A DNA stretch of 46,455 bases from Alphaproteobacteria bacterium (GCA_016869215.1 VGEP01000033.1:1-46455); one strand, 5' to 3'. Positions 24,394 to 35,083 are shown, numbered from the stretch's first letter. Notes: generated by a model from the sequence alone, not told the origin. Program-made: numbers and translations.

Positions 24394-25140
24394 ATGACGT
24401 ATTGCTGCGGAATCCTGGTGCGCGAAGGCCTCGTCATGATCGCCGACACACGCACCAACGCGGGCCTCGACAACATCTCGACGTTCCGAAAGCTACACGT
24501 CTTCCGCGAGCCGGGAGAGCGGGTCCTGATGCTGGCCTCCTCCGGTAACCTGTCAGTCAGCCAGTCGGTCGTGAGCATGCTCAACGAGGGTATGGAAAAC
24601 CCCTCGACCGGCGAGTTGGACACGCTGATGAACGCTCCGACCATATTCCAGGCGGCACAGCGCATCGGCCAGGCCATTCGCCGCGTCCACGATATCGAGG
24701 GCCCGGCACTGCAGGCATCCGACGTGAAGTTCGAGGTCTCGTTCCTGTTCGGCGGCCAGATCAAGGGCGACAAGCTCCGCCTCTACATGATCTACACCGC
24801 CGGAAACTTCATCGAGTGCACCACCGACACGCCCTACCTGCAGATCGGGGAACACAAGTACGGCAAGCCGATCCTGGACCGCGCCGTTCATTTCGGCGTG
24901 GATATCTACGATGCCCTGAAGATCGCGCTCATTTCGATGGACTCGACGTTGCGCTCGAACCTAAGCGTCGGCATGCCACTCGACGTCGCGGTGGCGCGGC
25001 GCGATGCGCTCGATGCCGAATTGATCCATCGCATCGAGCCCGGCGACCCCTATTTCCACGACGTCAGCGAACGCTGGTCGGCGGCGCTCAGGGCCGCCCA
25101 TCTGGCCATCCCTCGCCCGCCCTATCTGACGCACCGTTGA
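24394..25140 (+). CDS. Anbu-type proteasome homologue (BPH)
   Basis: A 248-residue Ntn-hydrolase of the Anbu family. It begins MTYCCGILVREGLVMIADTR; removal of Met exposes Thr2 as nucleophile, as in Anbu and HslV. Conserved body motifs include MIADTRTNAG and FLFGGQIKG, and the length fits Anbu (about 245). The family forms a helical or ring self-assembly rather than a 20S ring. The usual Anbu neighbours (transglutaminase-like, alpha-E and ATP-grasp genes) are absent here, so it is an orphan copy. GGTGGAGGGCTGCG precedes the ATG. A 17-bp tandem repeat covers the stop codon. Confidence 0.9.
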   Translation: MTYCCGILVREGLVMIADTRTNAGLDNISTFRKLHVFREPGERVLMLASSGNLSVSQSVVSMLNEGMENPSTGELDTLMNAPTIFQAAQRIGQAIRRVHDIEGPALQASDVKFEVSFLFGGQIKGDKLRLYMIYTAGNFIECTTDTPYLQIGEHKYGKPILDRAVHFGVDIYDALKIALISMDSTLRSNLSVGMPLDVAVARRDALDAELIHRIEPGDPYFHDVSERWSAALRAAHLAIPRPPYLTHR

Positions 25141-25158
25141 GTCTGACGCACCGTTGAG
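25125..25158 (+). repeat. Exact 17-bp tandem repeat over a stop codon
   Basis: TCTGACGCACCGTTGAG occurs twice without gap. The first copy contains the Anbu stop codon TGA (25138-25140), the second lies just beyond. It looks like a recent duplication by slippage, without effect on the protein end. Confidence 0.9.
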
Positions 25159-25239
25159 GCTTTCGGACCGGACCTGTGCCTGACGGCCGGTCCGCCGTTC
25201 TGCACGCGCATTCCGCAGCCGTTTACGAACGATTAACTC

Positions 25240-25260
25240 CGTGACGTGAATTGCGTCACG
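25240..25260. promoter_or_regulatory. Inverted repeat before the GGDEF-EAL gene
   Basis: CGTGACG and CGTCACG are separated by seven bases (TGAATTG). The site lies about 105 bp before the preferred start and inside the Anbu-to-GGDEF gap, so it is a candidate dimeric-regulator site. Confidence 0.4.
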
Positions 25261-25364
25261 CCGCCCCCGCACGGGCCAAGATCGCTCCATCCGCAAGTCA
25301 ATTCGCAATCATATTGAGCCATAAGGTTGGCCCTCAGGGTCGGGCGTTGGGTGGAGTGCTTCAA

Positions 25365-27659
25365 GTGGCGGATGCGGAGGCCCAGCGGCAATTTGCGCCG
25401 CCGGAAAAGACCAATCCCACCACCTGGGATCGGGCGCGGCTGGGCGTGGTCCTGCCGCTCTGCATCGTCGTTGCGGTTGCGATCGTGTGCATCGTGGTTG
25501 CGGCGCTGACCTCGGCGCATCGCGCCGACGTCGTCGCGCTCGAGCGCGAACGGCAGCTCTTGACCCGGGCCATCGTCAATCACGGAGAATGGGCGCTTCG
25601 CCGGCTGACGGCCGCGATCGAATCCACGACGGCGGTCGCTGCCGGTGACATCGACCGCAATCCCAGCGTCATGCAGCAGCGCATCGCCAGTTGGCTCAAT
25701 CCGCTGACCGACCACGACCTGATCGCTGTGGTGAATGCTGAAGACACCATCGTCTATAGCCACACGCCGCCGCGAACGGCGTTCTCGGGCCTGGGCTCCC
25801 CCTCCGAAGTCAAGACCATCGTTGGCTACTTGCGCGGCCAGGCCACGGAACTCCCCGAACGGACCATGCGCCTGGTTGGCGGCGACCTGCCGTCGATCGC
25901 CGGCGACGTCCGCGGGGCCGTCCTGCTGCGTACAGTTGGCCGAAGCCTCACGCTCGTAACGGTCATGCCGATGATCCGACGCACCGGCGAGCCCGGAGCG
26001 AGCGTCCGCTCCCGGCCGCCCCTCGTGCTGACCATGCGGATCATCGAGCAAAGCATCCTCACGGACATCGGCAAGCGGCTGCAGCTCGAAAACCTCCGCA
26101 TGCTCGGCGACCGCCCGGCTGAAGCGAACGATCACGTCCACGAATTCGTCGACGGCCGCAATCAGCCGATTGCGCGCCTTGCATGGGAGCCGCAGCGGCC
26201 GGGCGCGCAGATCCTTGAAACCGTGTTTCCGTTCATCGGCATTGCGCTGGCCGGGTTCGTTCTGCTGACCGGCCTCATGCAGCGCTACATGCGGCACACC
26301 GCGGCCGCGATCGCCGCAGGCGAGCGCACGTTGCGCTTCCTTGCATTGCACGACCCGCTCTGCGGCTTGCCGAACCGCAATTATTTCGGCGAGCGGCTCG
26401 AATCCGTGATCGCCGACGTCAAGCGCGGCGGATCGCCGGCCGCGTTGTTCTATATCGACCTCGATCACTTCAAGGACGTCAACGACACGCTCGGGCATCC
26501 GGTCGGCGACGAGTTGATCCGCGCCGTCACGCTACGGCTGTCCCGGTCGACGCAGAGCGGCGACCTCGTGGCGCGTCTCGGCGGCGACGAATTCGCGGTC
26601 ATCACGTCGGCATCGTCCGATCACGCCGAGCTACAGACGATTGCGCGCGGCATCATCACCGCCCTGTGCGAGCCGTTTACCATCAACGGACACACCATCG
26701 TCATCGGCGCCAGCATCGGCATTGCGGTCATCGATCGCCGCTCCGGCAGCGACGCGGCGGATATCATGCGCTATGCCGATATGGCGCTGTACCGCGCCAA
26801 GAACGAGGGCCGCAATCGCGCCTGCATCTACGATGCGATGATGGATGCCGATCTGTCGCAGCGCAAACTGGTCGAGCAGGACCTGCGCGAGGCGATCGAA
26901 CGCGACGAATTGAAAGTCGCCTATCAGCCGATCGTGAACGCATCCGGCGAGAAAATTGTCGGCGTCGAAGCTCTTGCGCGCTGGCCGCACCCGCTGCGCG
27001 GCCTGATCCCGCCGACCGAATTCATTCCGATTGCAGAGCATTCCGGCCTGATCATTCAGCTCGGCGCGCATGTCCTGCGGCGCGCCTGCCTCGACGCCAG
27101 GGCCTGGCCGGGAATTGCGGTGTCCGTGAACGTGTCGCCCCTGCAGTTCCGCCAGATCGACTTCGTCAACGGCGTTGAACGCATTCTGGCCGAGACCGGC
27201 CTCGAACCGGCGCGTCTCGAACTGGAGCTCACCGAAAGCACGCTGCTGGGCAACGTCGAGAACGCCGAGGCCGCCATGCGGCGGCTGCGGGCACTCGGCG
27301 TACAGCTTGCGCTCGACGATTTCGGCACCGGCTATTCGAGCCTGCTGTATCTGCGGCGCTTCCCCTTCAACCGGCTCAAGATCGACAGGAGCTTCGTACT
27401 CTCGATCGAAAAGGCCGCCGACGCCGCAGCGATCGTGCACGCCGTTGTCAGCCTCGGCCGCGGACTAGGGATGAAAGTCACGGCCGAGGGTGTGGAAACT
27501 GCCGAGCAGCACCTGTTCCTGCGCGCCGCCGGCGTGCATTGCATGCAGGGCTACCGCTTCGGCGCGCCCACCGAGCCGCATCACATCACCGAACGCCTGG
27601 CGATGCCCGTGGTCTATCGCAGCATCGAGAGCGACGCCAAGGCGGCCCTCGCCGGCTGA
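25365..27659 (+). CDS. Membrane GGDEF-EAL protein (diguanylate cyclase/phosphodiesterase)
   Basis: About 764 residues. One membrane helix at about 26-48, a periplasmic sensor domain of about 240 residues (possibly CHASE4-like), a second helix near 288-306, then GGDEF (GGDEF at about 406-410, intact) and EAL (EAL at about 535-537, within GVEALARW; later DDFGTGYSSL and a late metal Glu in ELTES). The inhibitory RxxD site is not conserved: the residue where Arg is expected is Gln in QSGD. Intact EAL suggests phosphodiesterase activity; the balance is unknown. GTG 25365 is preferred with GGAG upstream; the frame is open to TTG 25251. Confidence 0.92.
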   Translation: MADAEAQRQFAPPEKTNPTTWDRARLGVVLPLCIVVAVAIVCIVVAALTSAHRADVVALERERQLLTRAIVNHGEWALRRLTAAIESTTAVAAGDIDRNPSVMQQRIASWLNPLTDHDLIAVVNAEDTIVYSHTPPRTAFSGLGSPSEVKTIVGYLRGQATELPERTMRLVGGDLPSIAGDVRGAVLLRTVGRSLTLVTVMPMIRRTGEPGASVRSRPPLVLTMRIIEQSILTDIGKRLQLENLRMLGDRPAEANDHVHEFVDGRNQPIARLAWEPQRPGAQILETVFPFIGIALAGFVLLTGLMQRYMRHTAAAIAAGERTLRFLALHDPLCGLPNRNYFGERLESVIADVKRGGSPAALFYIDLDHFKDVNDTLGHPVGDELIRAVTLRLSRSTQSGDLVARLGGDEFAVITSASSDHAELQTIARGIITALCEPFTINGHTIVIGASIGIAVIDRRSGSDAADIMRYADMALYRAKNEGRNRACIYDAMMDADLSQRKLVEQDLREAIERDELKVAYQPIVNASGEKIVGVEALARWPHPLRGLIPPTEFIPIAEHSGLIIQLGAHVLRRACLDARAWPGIAVSVNVSPLQFRQIDFVNGVERILAETGLEPARLELELTESTLLGNVENAEAAMRRLRALGVQLALDDFGTGYSSLLYLRRFPFNRLKIDRSFVLSIEKAADAAAIVHAVVSLGRGLGMKVTAEGVETAEQHLFLRAAGVHCMQGYRFGAPTEPHHITERLAMPVVYRSIESDAKAALAG

Positions 27660-27684
27660 CGGCGGTAACGCGTCGTGGCCCGGA

Positions 27685-28677
27685 TCAGTCGATCTTCACG
27701 CCCATCGCCGAGACGATCGGCCGCCAGCGCCGAATCTCGCTCTCGACGTATTCCTTGTACTTGGCTGTGCTGAGCGGCGGCTCGATCTCGAACGTTCCCT
27801 TGACAAGGAAGTCCTGGAACGACTTGTCCGCCATGAGCTTCAGATTGGCTTGCCCGACGTGCTCGACGATCTCCTTCGGGGTCCCCGTCGGGAAGTAGAG
27901 GCCGATGTAGTTCGGCGCGACAACGTCGGGGAAGCCCTGCTCCACCGCGGTCGGCAGATTAGGAGCGGCCTTGAGCCGTGTCCCGTGCGTCACGGCCAGA
28001 ATCCGCAACTTCCCGGTTTCGTGATGCTGCTGCACGGTGGCCGTCATCGCCGGCACGATCATCGGAATCTGCCCGGCGAGGATGTCGTTGAGCGCGGGCC
28101 CCGCGCCGCGATAGGGCACGTGCGTCAGGTCTTTGATGCCTGCGCGCAGCTTGAACAGTTCGCCTGTCAGGTGATTGAGCGATCCGTGACCCGCGGAGCC
28201 GTACGACAGTTTTCCGGGATTGGCTTTGACGTACGCGACGAGTTCCTTGAGGTCCTTCGCCGGCACCGACGGGTGGACCGTGATGGCGAAGGCGGTGACC
28301 GCAATGCCGGACACCGGTTCGAGGTCCTTCAGCGGATCGTAGGTCGGCTTGGTCTTGAGCAACGCCTCGGTAATGTGGGTCGTCGCTCCGCCGAGCAGCA
28401 GCGTGTAACCGTCCGGGCGCTGCCGCGTCACGAAGGCCGCCCCGACTCCGCCGCCGGCCCCGCCCATGTTTTCGACCACAACGGTGTTGCCCATGTAGCC
28501 TTTCACGCGCTCCGCCCACTGCCGCCCGATGTAGTCGTAGGCGCCGCCCGGCGGGAACGGAACGATGAAGCGGATCGGACGATCGGGATATTTGGCCTGC
28601 GCCGCTGCGCGGCCGGTCGCGATAGCCGGAGCGGCCGCAGCCGCAATGCCGAGTCTCAGAAACTGACGCCGCTTCAT
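27685..28677 (-). CDS. TctC/Bug-family solute-binding protein, Tat-exported
   Basis: A 330-residue periplasmic receptor. The N-terminus MKRRQFLRLG plus a hydrophobic stretch is a Tat signal. Motifs of the tripartite tricarboxylate transporter receptor family: YPDRPIRFIVPFPPGGAYD, NMGGAGGGVGAAFV, VPYRGAGPALNDILAG and the C-terminal TAKYKEYVESEIRRWRPIV. These proteins bind carboxylates; many are orphans without TctA/B genes, as here. It is divergent from the SDR gene, which may share regulation. Stop lies 25 bp from the GGDEF-EAL stop. Confidence 0.94.
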   Translation of the reverse strand: MKRRQFLRLGIAAAAAPAIATGRAAAQAKYPDRPIRFIVPFPPGGAYDYIGRQWAERVKGYMGNTVVVENMGGAGGGVGAAFVTRQRPDGYTLLLGGATTHITEALLKTKPTYDPLKDLEPVSGIAVTAFAITVHPSVPAKDLKELVAYVKANPGKLSYGSAGHGSLNHLTGELFKLRAGIKDLTHVPYRGAGPALNDILAGQIPMIVPAMTATVQQHHETGKLRILAVTHGTRLKAAPNLPTAVEQGFPDVVAPNYIGLYFPTGTPKEIVEHVGQANLKLMADKSFQDFLVKGTFEIEPPLSTAKYKEYVESEIRRWRPIVSAMGVKID

Positions 28678-28840
28678 TGTTATCCCCCCGTAGATTTGTT
28701 CTTACCGCCGAAGCAGTTGAACTCACTTCGATTGCGCGCGCAAGGCGCAAGGACCATTGCAGGCGGGCGGTCGACCTTGCAGGATGCGGCCCACATTGCG
28801 CTCAGGACGATGGCGCGAACGGACAAGACCGGAGGATGGC

Positions 28841-29593
28841 ATGGTTGAGAAGGTGGCTTTGGTAACCGGCGCGGGAACGGGTATCGGCAAGGCGGTGGCG
28901 CTGGCCCTGGCCAAGGAGGGTTATGCGGTCGTGCTGGCGGGCCGGCGCGCCGACAAACTCCAGGAGACGGCCAACGAAGCCGGCAACGCCAAGACCCTCG
29001 CGGTGCCCACCGACGTCAGCGATCCGGAATCGATCAAGGCGCTGTTTGCGCGCTTGAAGCAGGAGTTCGGCCGGCTCGATCTGCTGTTCAACAACGCCGG
29101 CATCGGCGCGCCCGCCGTGCCGATGGAGGAACTGCCGCTGGAAACCTGGAAGAAGGTCGTCGACACCAACCTCACCGGCATCTTCGTCTGCACCCAGGAG
29201 GCCGTGAAGATCATGAAAGCGCAGACGCCCAAGGGCGGCCGCATCGTCAACAATGGCTCGATCTCCGCCCACACACCGCGCCCGCGCGCCGCCGCCTATA
29301 CCGCAACCAAGCACGCGGTCACCGGCCTCACCAAGCAGACCGCGCTGGACTATCGCGAAGACAACATCCTGTGCAGCCAGATCGACATCGGCAACGCCGC
29401 GACCCCGCTCACCGAACGCATGGTGCAGGGCCAGGGCGTGCTGCAGCCGGACGGCCGCATGATGGTCGAGGCGCGCATGAACGCCGACGACGTCGGCCGC
29501 GCGGTGGTCTACATCGCGGGCCTGCCGCTCGACACCAACGTGCTGTTCATGACGGTGATGGCGAACAAGATGCCGTTCGTCGGGCGGGGATAG
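28841..29593 (+). CDS. Short-chain dehydrogenase/reductase
   Basis: A 250-residue classical [11 protein letters not shown] (nucleotide loop), NNAG (about 83-86), Ser in NGSISA near 138, and Tyr/Lys in YTATKHA near 151 complete the catalytic triad. A strong GGAGGATGGC lies before ATG 28841. The substrate, an alcohol or ketone, cannot be determined. The gene is divergent from the TctC-type receptor gene with a 163-bp intergenic region, suggesting a common regulator. It converges on a small secreted protein gene. Confidence 0.93.
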   Translation: MVEKVALVTGAGTGIGKAVALALAKEGYAVVLAGRRADKLQETANEAGNAKTLAVPTDVSDPESIKALFARLKQEFGRLDLLFNNAGIGAPAVPMEELPLETWKKVVDTNLTGIFVCTQEAVKIMKAQTPKGGRIVNNGSISAHTPRPRAAAYTATKHAVTGLTKQTALDYREDNILCSQIDIGNAATPLTERMVQGQGVLQPDGRMMVEARMNADDVGRAVVYIAGLPLDTNVLFMTVMANKMPFVGRG

Positions 29594-29622
29594 CGCCCGG
29601 TCCAGTTGCGCCGCCAGGACCG

Positions 29623-29997
29623 CTACTTGATCACGCCTCCGGCCTTCGGCGCGATGGGCGTGCCTACCTGCGAGGGCGGATTCCGGTTGAACGCGCCGCC
29701 CAGGGCATCGAGCAGACCGCCTTGCAGCGACCGGTTGCCCTGCGGCACCTGCCGGCCGGTAATCGGCGCGTCTTGCATCTTGATGGTCATGAATTTTTGC
29801 GTGTTGTCTTTCGTCTTGCCATTCTTGGCGCCCTTGCGCTTTGTCTTCTTTTTCTTCTTTGCGGCGGTGCTGGTCGCCGAGCCGGCTTGAGATTGATTGA
29901 CGTTGCTTGGGAGTTTGAGACCGTCGCTCGCCTGGATCGGCGCTGCCCCGCCGACCAAAGCGAAAACCGCAATCAGGGCCAGATGCCTTCCGACCAT
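29623..29997 (-). CDS. Small secreted Lys-rich protein of unknown function
   Basis: A 124-residue protein with a signal peptide (ending near IQAS, about residue 24). A basic patch KKKKKTKRKGAKNGK lies near 48-62, followed by a low-complexity Gly/Pro/Asn tail. No domain is recognised. AGGAGGCAACG precedes ATG 29997, a good start. The basic patch could bind anionic polymers, but function is unknown. Confidence 0.7.
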   Translation of the reverse strand: MVGRHLALIAVFALVGGAAPIQASDGLKLPSNVNQSQAGSATSTAAKKKKKTKRKGAKNGKTKDNTQKFMTIKMQDAPITGRQVPQGNRSLQGGLLDALGGAFNRNPPSQVGTPIAPKAGGVIK

Positions 29998-30078
29998 CGT
30001 TGCCTCCTGCGAGGAGCGAAATGTCGACGAGGCAACAAGGCTGCCCGGATATCCCGGCAGCATGAAGGCCGGCACGCC

Positions 30079-30453
30079 CTATTCGATTACCGTCACGGCG
30101 ATCCGCGCACCCGCGCGCACGATCTTCAGCGCCCGCACGTCGCCGAGAGCATGCGCGAACACGTTGCACGGGCTTGCCAGCCGGCATTCGTCGCCCTTTG
30201 AAATCGGCGTGCGGCCGAAACCGATGGCGATGGCCGGGCCTTCCGGCCAGTACGCGATCTCGCCTGGCATCACGACGGCGCGCGCGTCGGCCTCGCGCTT
30301 CACGCGCACGGGCACGTCGAAATAGACCTCCTCGCCCCAGGTCATGGCGGACGCCTCGAACGGCAGCTTGGCCGCGATCGCCTTGGCGGTAGGCGTATCG
30401 AGCAACTCGGCGTCGAGCGTGAGCGATCCGAAGTCGAAGCGAATGCGGAGCAT
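30079..30453 (-). CDS. Cyclophilin-like fold protein
   Basis: A 124-residue single-domain protein. The start [20 protein letters not shown] and the middle [12 protein letters not shown] and [19 protein letters not shown] are the hallmarks of the small cyclophilin-like family (PF04126, TM1367 type), whose fold resembles cyclophilin without proven isomerase activity. ATG 30453 with GAGG upstream. It lies divergent from the nucleoside transporter gene. Confidence 0.85.
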   Translation of the reverse strand: MLRIRFDFGSLTLDAELLDTPTAKAIAAKLPFEASAMTWGEEVYFDVPVRVKREADARAVVMPGEIAYWPEGPAIAIGFGRTPISKGDECRLASPCNVFAHALGDVRALKIVRAGARIAVTVIE

Positions 30454-30524
30454 GGATACCTCGGGACTTGCTGGGGCTTTTGTCCGCGTGCGCGTATCAT
30501 ACAACGGGCTGGGGGATTCGGAGT

Positions 30525-31775
30525 ATGCAGAGTCTGCAATCGGCGCTGGGCGTTGTCGTCCTGATCGCGTTCGCCTTCGCGATCAGCGAGAACCGCCGCG
30601 CGGTGTCCTGGCGACACGCCGCGGCCGGTCTCGCGTTGACGTTCGTTCTCGCGCTGCTCTTCCTCAAGGTGCCGCCGGTGCGCGCGGCCTTCGCCTACGC
30701 CAACAATGCGGTCGACGCGGTTGCAGCCGCGACCCGCGCTGGCACGAGCTTCGTGTTCGGATATGTCGGCGGCGGCACCCTGCCCTTCGATCCGAAGTTC
30801 CCCGGCGGGGAATTCGTGCTGGCGTTCCAGGCGCTGCCGATCGTGCTGGTGGTGAGCGTGCTGACCACGCTGCTGTTCTATTGGGGCATCCTGCCGCCCA
30901 TCGTCCGCGCGTTCTCCTGGGCCCTGAGCCGGACCATGGGCGTCGGCGGCGCGGTCGGACTTTCGACCGCCGCCAATGTGTTCGTCGGCATGGTCGAGGC
31001 GCCGCTGTTCATCCGCCCCTATCTCGCGAAACTCTCGCGCAGCGAATTGTTCGTCGTGATGACCGGCGGCATGGCGACCATCGCCGGCACCGTGCTGGTG
31101 CTCTATTCGCAGTTCCTCGCACCCATCGTTCCCGGCGCCGCGGGCCATTTCATCATCGCATCCGTGCTGGGCGCGCCGGCCGCGATCCTGATCGCACAGA
31201 TCATGGTGCCGGAGGAGCGCGCGGCGGGCACCGCCGCCGAACTGGTGCAGCCCGAGCCGGTCGCGGCGAGTTCGATGGACGCCATCGTCAAGGGCACGCA
31301 GGTCGGGTTGCAGCTTCTTCTCAGCATCGTCGCGATGCTGATTGTGTTCGTCGCGCTGGTGCATCTGACGAACGCAATCCTGGCGCTGCTGCCGGACATC
31401 GCGGGCGCGCCGGTGACGCTGCAGCGCATCCTCGGCGCGGCGATGGCTCCGGTGTGTTGGCTGATCGGCATCCCATGGGAACAGGCGGCAACCGCCGGCT
31501 CGCTGATGGGCATCAAGACCATCCTCAACGAGCTGATCGCCTATCTCGAACTGTCGAAGCTTCCGCCCGACGCGCTCGATGCGCGCTCGCGGCTGATCAT
31601 GCTCTACGCCATGTGCGGCTTTGCCAACTTCGGCTCGCTTGGCATCATGATCGGCGGGCTCGCCGCGATGGCGCCCGAGCGCCGCGACGACATCGTGTCG
31701 CTCGGGCCAAAATCAATCGTGTCGGGCACGCTGTCGACGCTGCTGGTCGGCGCGATGGTGGGGGTGCTGACCTGA
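30525..31775 (+). CDS. Concentrative nucleoside transporter (NupC/CNT family)
   Basis: A 416-residue inner-membrane symporter of nucleosides with Na+ or H+. About ten hydrophobic segments; family motifs are [16 protein letters not shown] (near 155-171, equivalent to GQTEAPLxIRPYL), [13 protein letters not shown], and [11 protein letters not shown] near 370. Gly-rich elements correspond to the Gate domain. GGAG lies just before ATG 30525. It is immediately followed by the usg gene on the other strand (7-bp gap). Confidence 0.94.
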   Translation: MQSLQSALGVVVLIAFAFAISENRRAVSWRHAAAGLALTFVLALLFLKVPPVRAAFAYANNAVDAVAAATRAGTSFVFGYVGGGTLPFDPKFPGGEFVLAFQALPIVLVVSVLTTLLFYWGILPPIVRAFSWALSRTMGVGGAVGLSTAANVFVGMVEAPLFIRPYLAKLSRSELFVVMTGGMATIAGTVLVLYSQFLAPIVPGAAGHFIIASVLGAPAAILIAQIMVPEERAAGTAAELVQPEPVAASSMDAIVKGTQVGLQLLLSIVAMLIVFVALVHLTNAILALLPDIAGAPVTLQRILGAAMAPVCWLIGIPWEQAATAGSLMGIKTILNELIAYLELSKLPPDALDARSRLIMLYAMCGFANFGSLGIMIGGLAAMAPERRDDIVSLGPKSIVSGTLSTLLVGAMVGVLT

Positions 31776-31782
31776 ATTCGGC

Positions 31783-32052
31783 TTAGTGCAGCCGGAACTC
31801 ACCGTCGACCGCCTTTAGCTCCGCCGGCTTGATCAGCTTGCTGTGTGCGACCTGGACCGAGTGCAGCGGCCCGTCGAGCTTGTCCCGCCAGAATTGCAGG
31901 AACCGCATCAGCTCGGGAAACTTCGGAAACAGGTCGTAGTTCTGCCAGACGTAGGTCTGCAACAGCCAGGGATGGTCCGGCCGACGGTAGAGAATTTGCG
32001 CGGTCGTCAGCCCGTAACCGCTCAGTTGACGCTGGAAGTCCTTCGAGGCCAT
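31783..32052 (-). CDS. usg: Usg-family protein
   Basis: An 89-residue cytosolic protein matching the Usg family (named from the upstream gene of Caulobacter trpF). Typical content: QLSGYGLTTAQILYRRPDHPWLLQTYVWQNYDLFPKFPELMRFLQFW. Function is unknown. GGAGG precedes ATG 32052. It is divergent from groES and adjacent to the transporter gene. Confidence 0.9.
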   Translation of the reverse strand: MASKDFQRQLSGYGLTTAQILYRRPDHPWLLQTYVWQNYDLFPKFPELMRFLQFWRDKLDGPLHSVQVAHSKLIKPAELKAVDGEFRLH

Positions 32053-32146
32053 TTCCGAATCCTCCGTGCCGGCGGGTTCGATTTTTGAGCCTCCCTCCCA
32101 GCATGACAAGCCAAAAGTCTAAATAAGTTCCTACTATCAAAGGCTT

Positions 32147-32169
32147 AGCAGCCATTAACCATGGCTGCT
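32147..32169. repeat. Nine-bp inverted repeat between usg and groES
   Basis: AGCAGCCAT and ATGGCTGCT surround TAACC. The site lies 8 bp before the CIRCE element and upstream of both divergent genes. It could be a regulator site shared by the pair. Confidence 0.4.
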
Positions 32170-32177
32170 GCCAGCTA

Positions 32178-32204
32178 CTAGCAGTCCAGGGAGACGAGTG
32201 CTAA
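32178..32204 (+). promoter_or_regulatory. CIRCE-like element (HrcA operator), left arm degenerate
   Basis: CTAGCAGTC, nine bases, then GAGTGCTAA. The right arm is the perfect CIRCE arm; the left arm differs from TTAGCACTC at two positions. The spacing of nine matches CIRCE. It should bring HrcA control to groES-groEL. Confidence 0.75.
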
Positions 32205-32221
32205 AAATTTCCTTGAGCCCT

Positions 32222-32249
32222 CTTGATCGGGGGCATGGGCCGCTTATCT
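32222..32249 (+). promoter_or_regulatory. RpoH-type (sigma-32) promoter of groES
   Basis: CTTG at 32222-32225 and CTTATCT at 32243-32249 are separated by exactly 17 bases, matching the alphaproteobacterial heat-shock consensus CTTG-N17-CYTATNT. The predicted start would be about 80 bp before the groES ATG. Confidence 0.65.
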
Positions 32250-32335
32250 CGCGGCTCGAAGGGTTCCGGCGGGGGTCTCGCCCGGCACCCTCCCTTCGAA
32301 AAAATCCGATCTGTCAATCGCTTATGGAGGATCCC

Positions 32336-32650
32336 ATGAAGTTTCGCCCGCTTCACGACCGCGTCGTCGTCAAGCGCGTCACCGCCGACGAGAAGACCGC
32401 CGGCGGCATCATCATTCCGGACACCGCCCAGGAGAAGCCGTCGCAAGGCGAGGTGGTCGCCGTCGGCCCGGGCGGCCGCGACGAAGCCGGCAAGCTGATC
32501 CCGATCGACATCAAGGTCGGCGACCGCGTGCTGTTCGGCAAATGGTCCGGCACCGAAGTCAAGATCGACGGCCAGGAACTCCTGATCATGAAGGAGTCCG
32601 ACATCATGGGCGTGATCGAAGAGCCGGTGGCCAAGAAGAAGGCCGCGTAA
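32336..32650 (+). CDS. groES: GroES co-chaperonin
   Basis: A 104-residue Cpn10. Sequence [15 protein letters not shown], the flexible mobile-loop region [19 protein letters not shown], and YGKW-like [19 protein letters not shown]. It forms a seven-membered lid on GroEL. ATG 32336 with GGAGG upstream is decisive; longer frames are shadows. CIRCE and a sigma-32 site lie upstream. It is followed by groEL after 36 bp in the same operon. Confidence 0.98.
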   Translation: MKFRPLHDRVVVKRVTADEKTAGGIIIPDTAQEKPSQGEVVAVGPGGRDEAGKLIPIDIKVGDRVLFGKWSGTEVKIDGQELLIMKESDIMGVIEEPVAKKKAA

Positions 32651-34318
<1,668 letters not shown>

Positions 34319-34344
34319 TCCACGTCTCAGGCGACGTGAACGCG

Positions 34345-34370
34345 AAGGCCCGGGAGCGATCCCGGGCCTT
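34345..34370 (+). terminator. Terminator after groEL
   Basis: AAGGCCCGGGA and TCCCGGGCCTT form a perfect 11-bp stem with loop GCGA. A short T-containing tail CTGCTATTTG follows, so termination is moderately strong. Confidence 0.8.
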
Positions 34371-34396
34371 CTGCTATTTGCTGCCTGCCGCGTCCA

Positions 34397-35083
34397 CTAT
34401 TTCGTCGCCGCCTCGATCTGGGCGAAGTTGGTCCGCACGTGCGCGGCAATGTCGGTCACGATCTTCAGCGCAATCAGCAGGACGAACGCGGCGAGCGGCG
34501 TCTTGAAAACCTCCAGCAGAAACGCGCCGGCGAGAATCGTGACGTGCATGACGACGATCCGGCCGTAGGGTGCCATCATGAGGTCGCCAGCCGGCAGCGG
34601 CTTGTTGCGCGGGTCGTCCCTGGACGAGCGCATGGGCCGGAGCACGTTCAAGTAGAACGACGCCCCGTGACTGATGAACAGCGCGGCAAACGCGATCCAA
34701 AGCCCGGTGCCGAAGAACAGCCGGTCGAACAGCCCCCCGACGCTCGCAATCTGCTTTTGCCACGGTCCGGAGAACAGCGCCCACAGAAACACCGCGTGGC
34801 CGGCCATGAACCCGCCGAAGTGGATGCAGAAGAACGGCAGCAGCAGCGCACCGGCCCAGCGCGCGACCAGCACCATCCGGATCGCCGTGAAAAACCCGAT
34901 GATGCCGGTTTCAATCCAGTAGGCCGTCATCAGCACGAACAAGTCCCAGCCCCAGTGCATCACGCCGTAGAGCGGGATCAGGTTCGCGGCAATCAGGGCG
35001 AGGACGGTCGGAGCGCGCCAATAGCGGACGTTCAGGGCCTGGAGCCAGCCCACCTTCGCGGGTTTCGATGGGACGTCCGACAT
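34397..35083 (-). CDS. Multi-pass membrane protein, DUF6498-like
   Basis: A 228-residue protein with about six hydrophobic segments: near 25-42 (VLALIAANLIPLYGVMHWGW), 46-68, 75-100, 118-143, 170-190 and 192-212. The NLIPLYGVMHWGWDLF...YWIETGIIGFF pattern is that of the DUF6498 family, whose function is unknown. ATG 35083 with GGCCGCATCC upstream. It converges on groEL. Confidence 0.75.
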   Translation of the reverse strand: MSDVPSKPAKVGWLQALNVRYWRAPTVLALIAANLIPLYGVMHWGWDLFVLMTAYWIETGIIGFFTAIRMVLVARWAGALLLPFFCIHFGGFMAGHAVFLWALFSGPWQKQIASVGGLFDRLFFGTGLWIAFAALFISHGASFYLNVLRPMRSSRDDPRNKPLPAGDLMMAPYGRIVVMHVTILAGAFLLEVFKTPLAAFVLLIALKIVTDIAAHVRTNFAQIEAATK

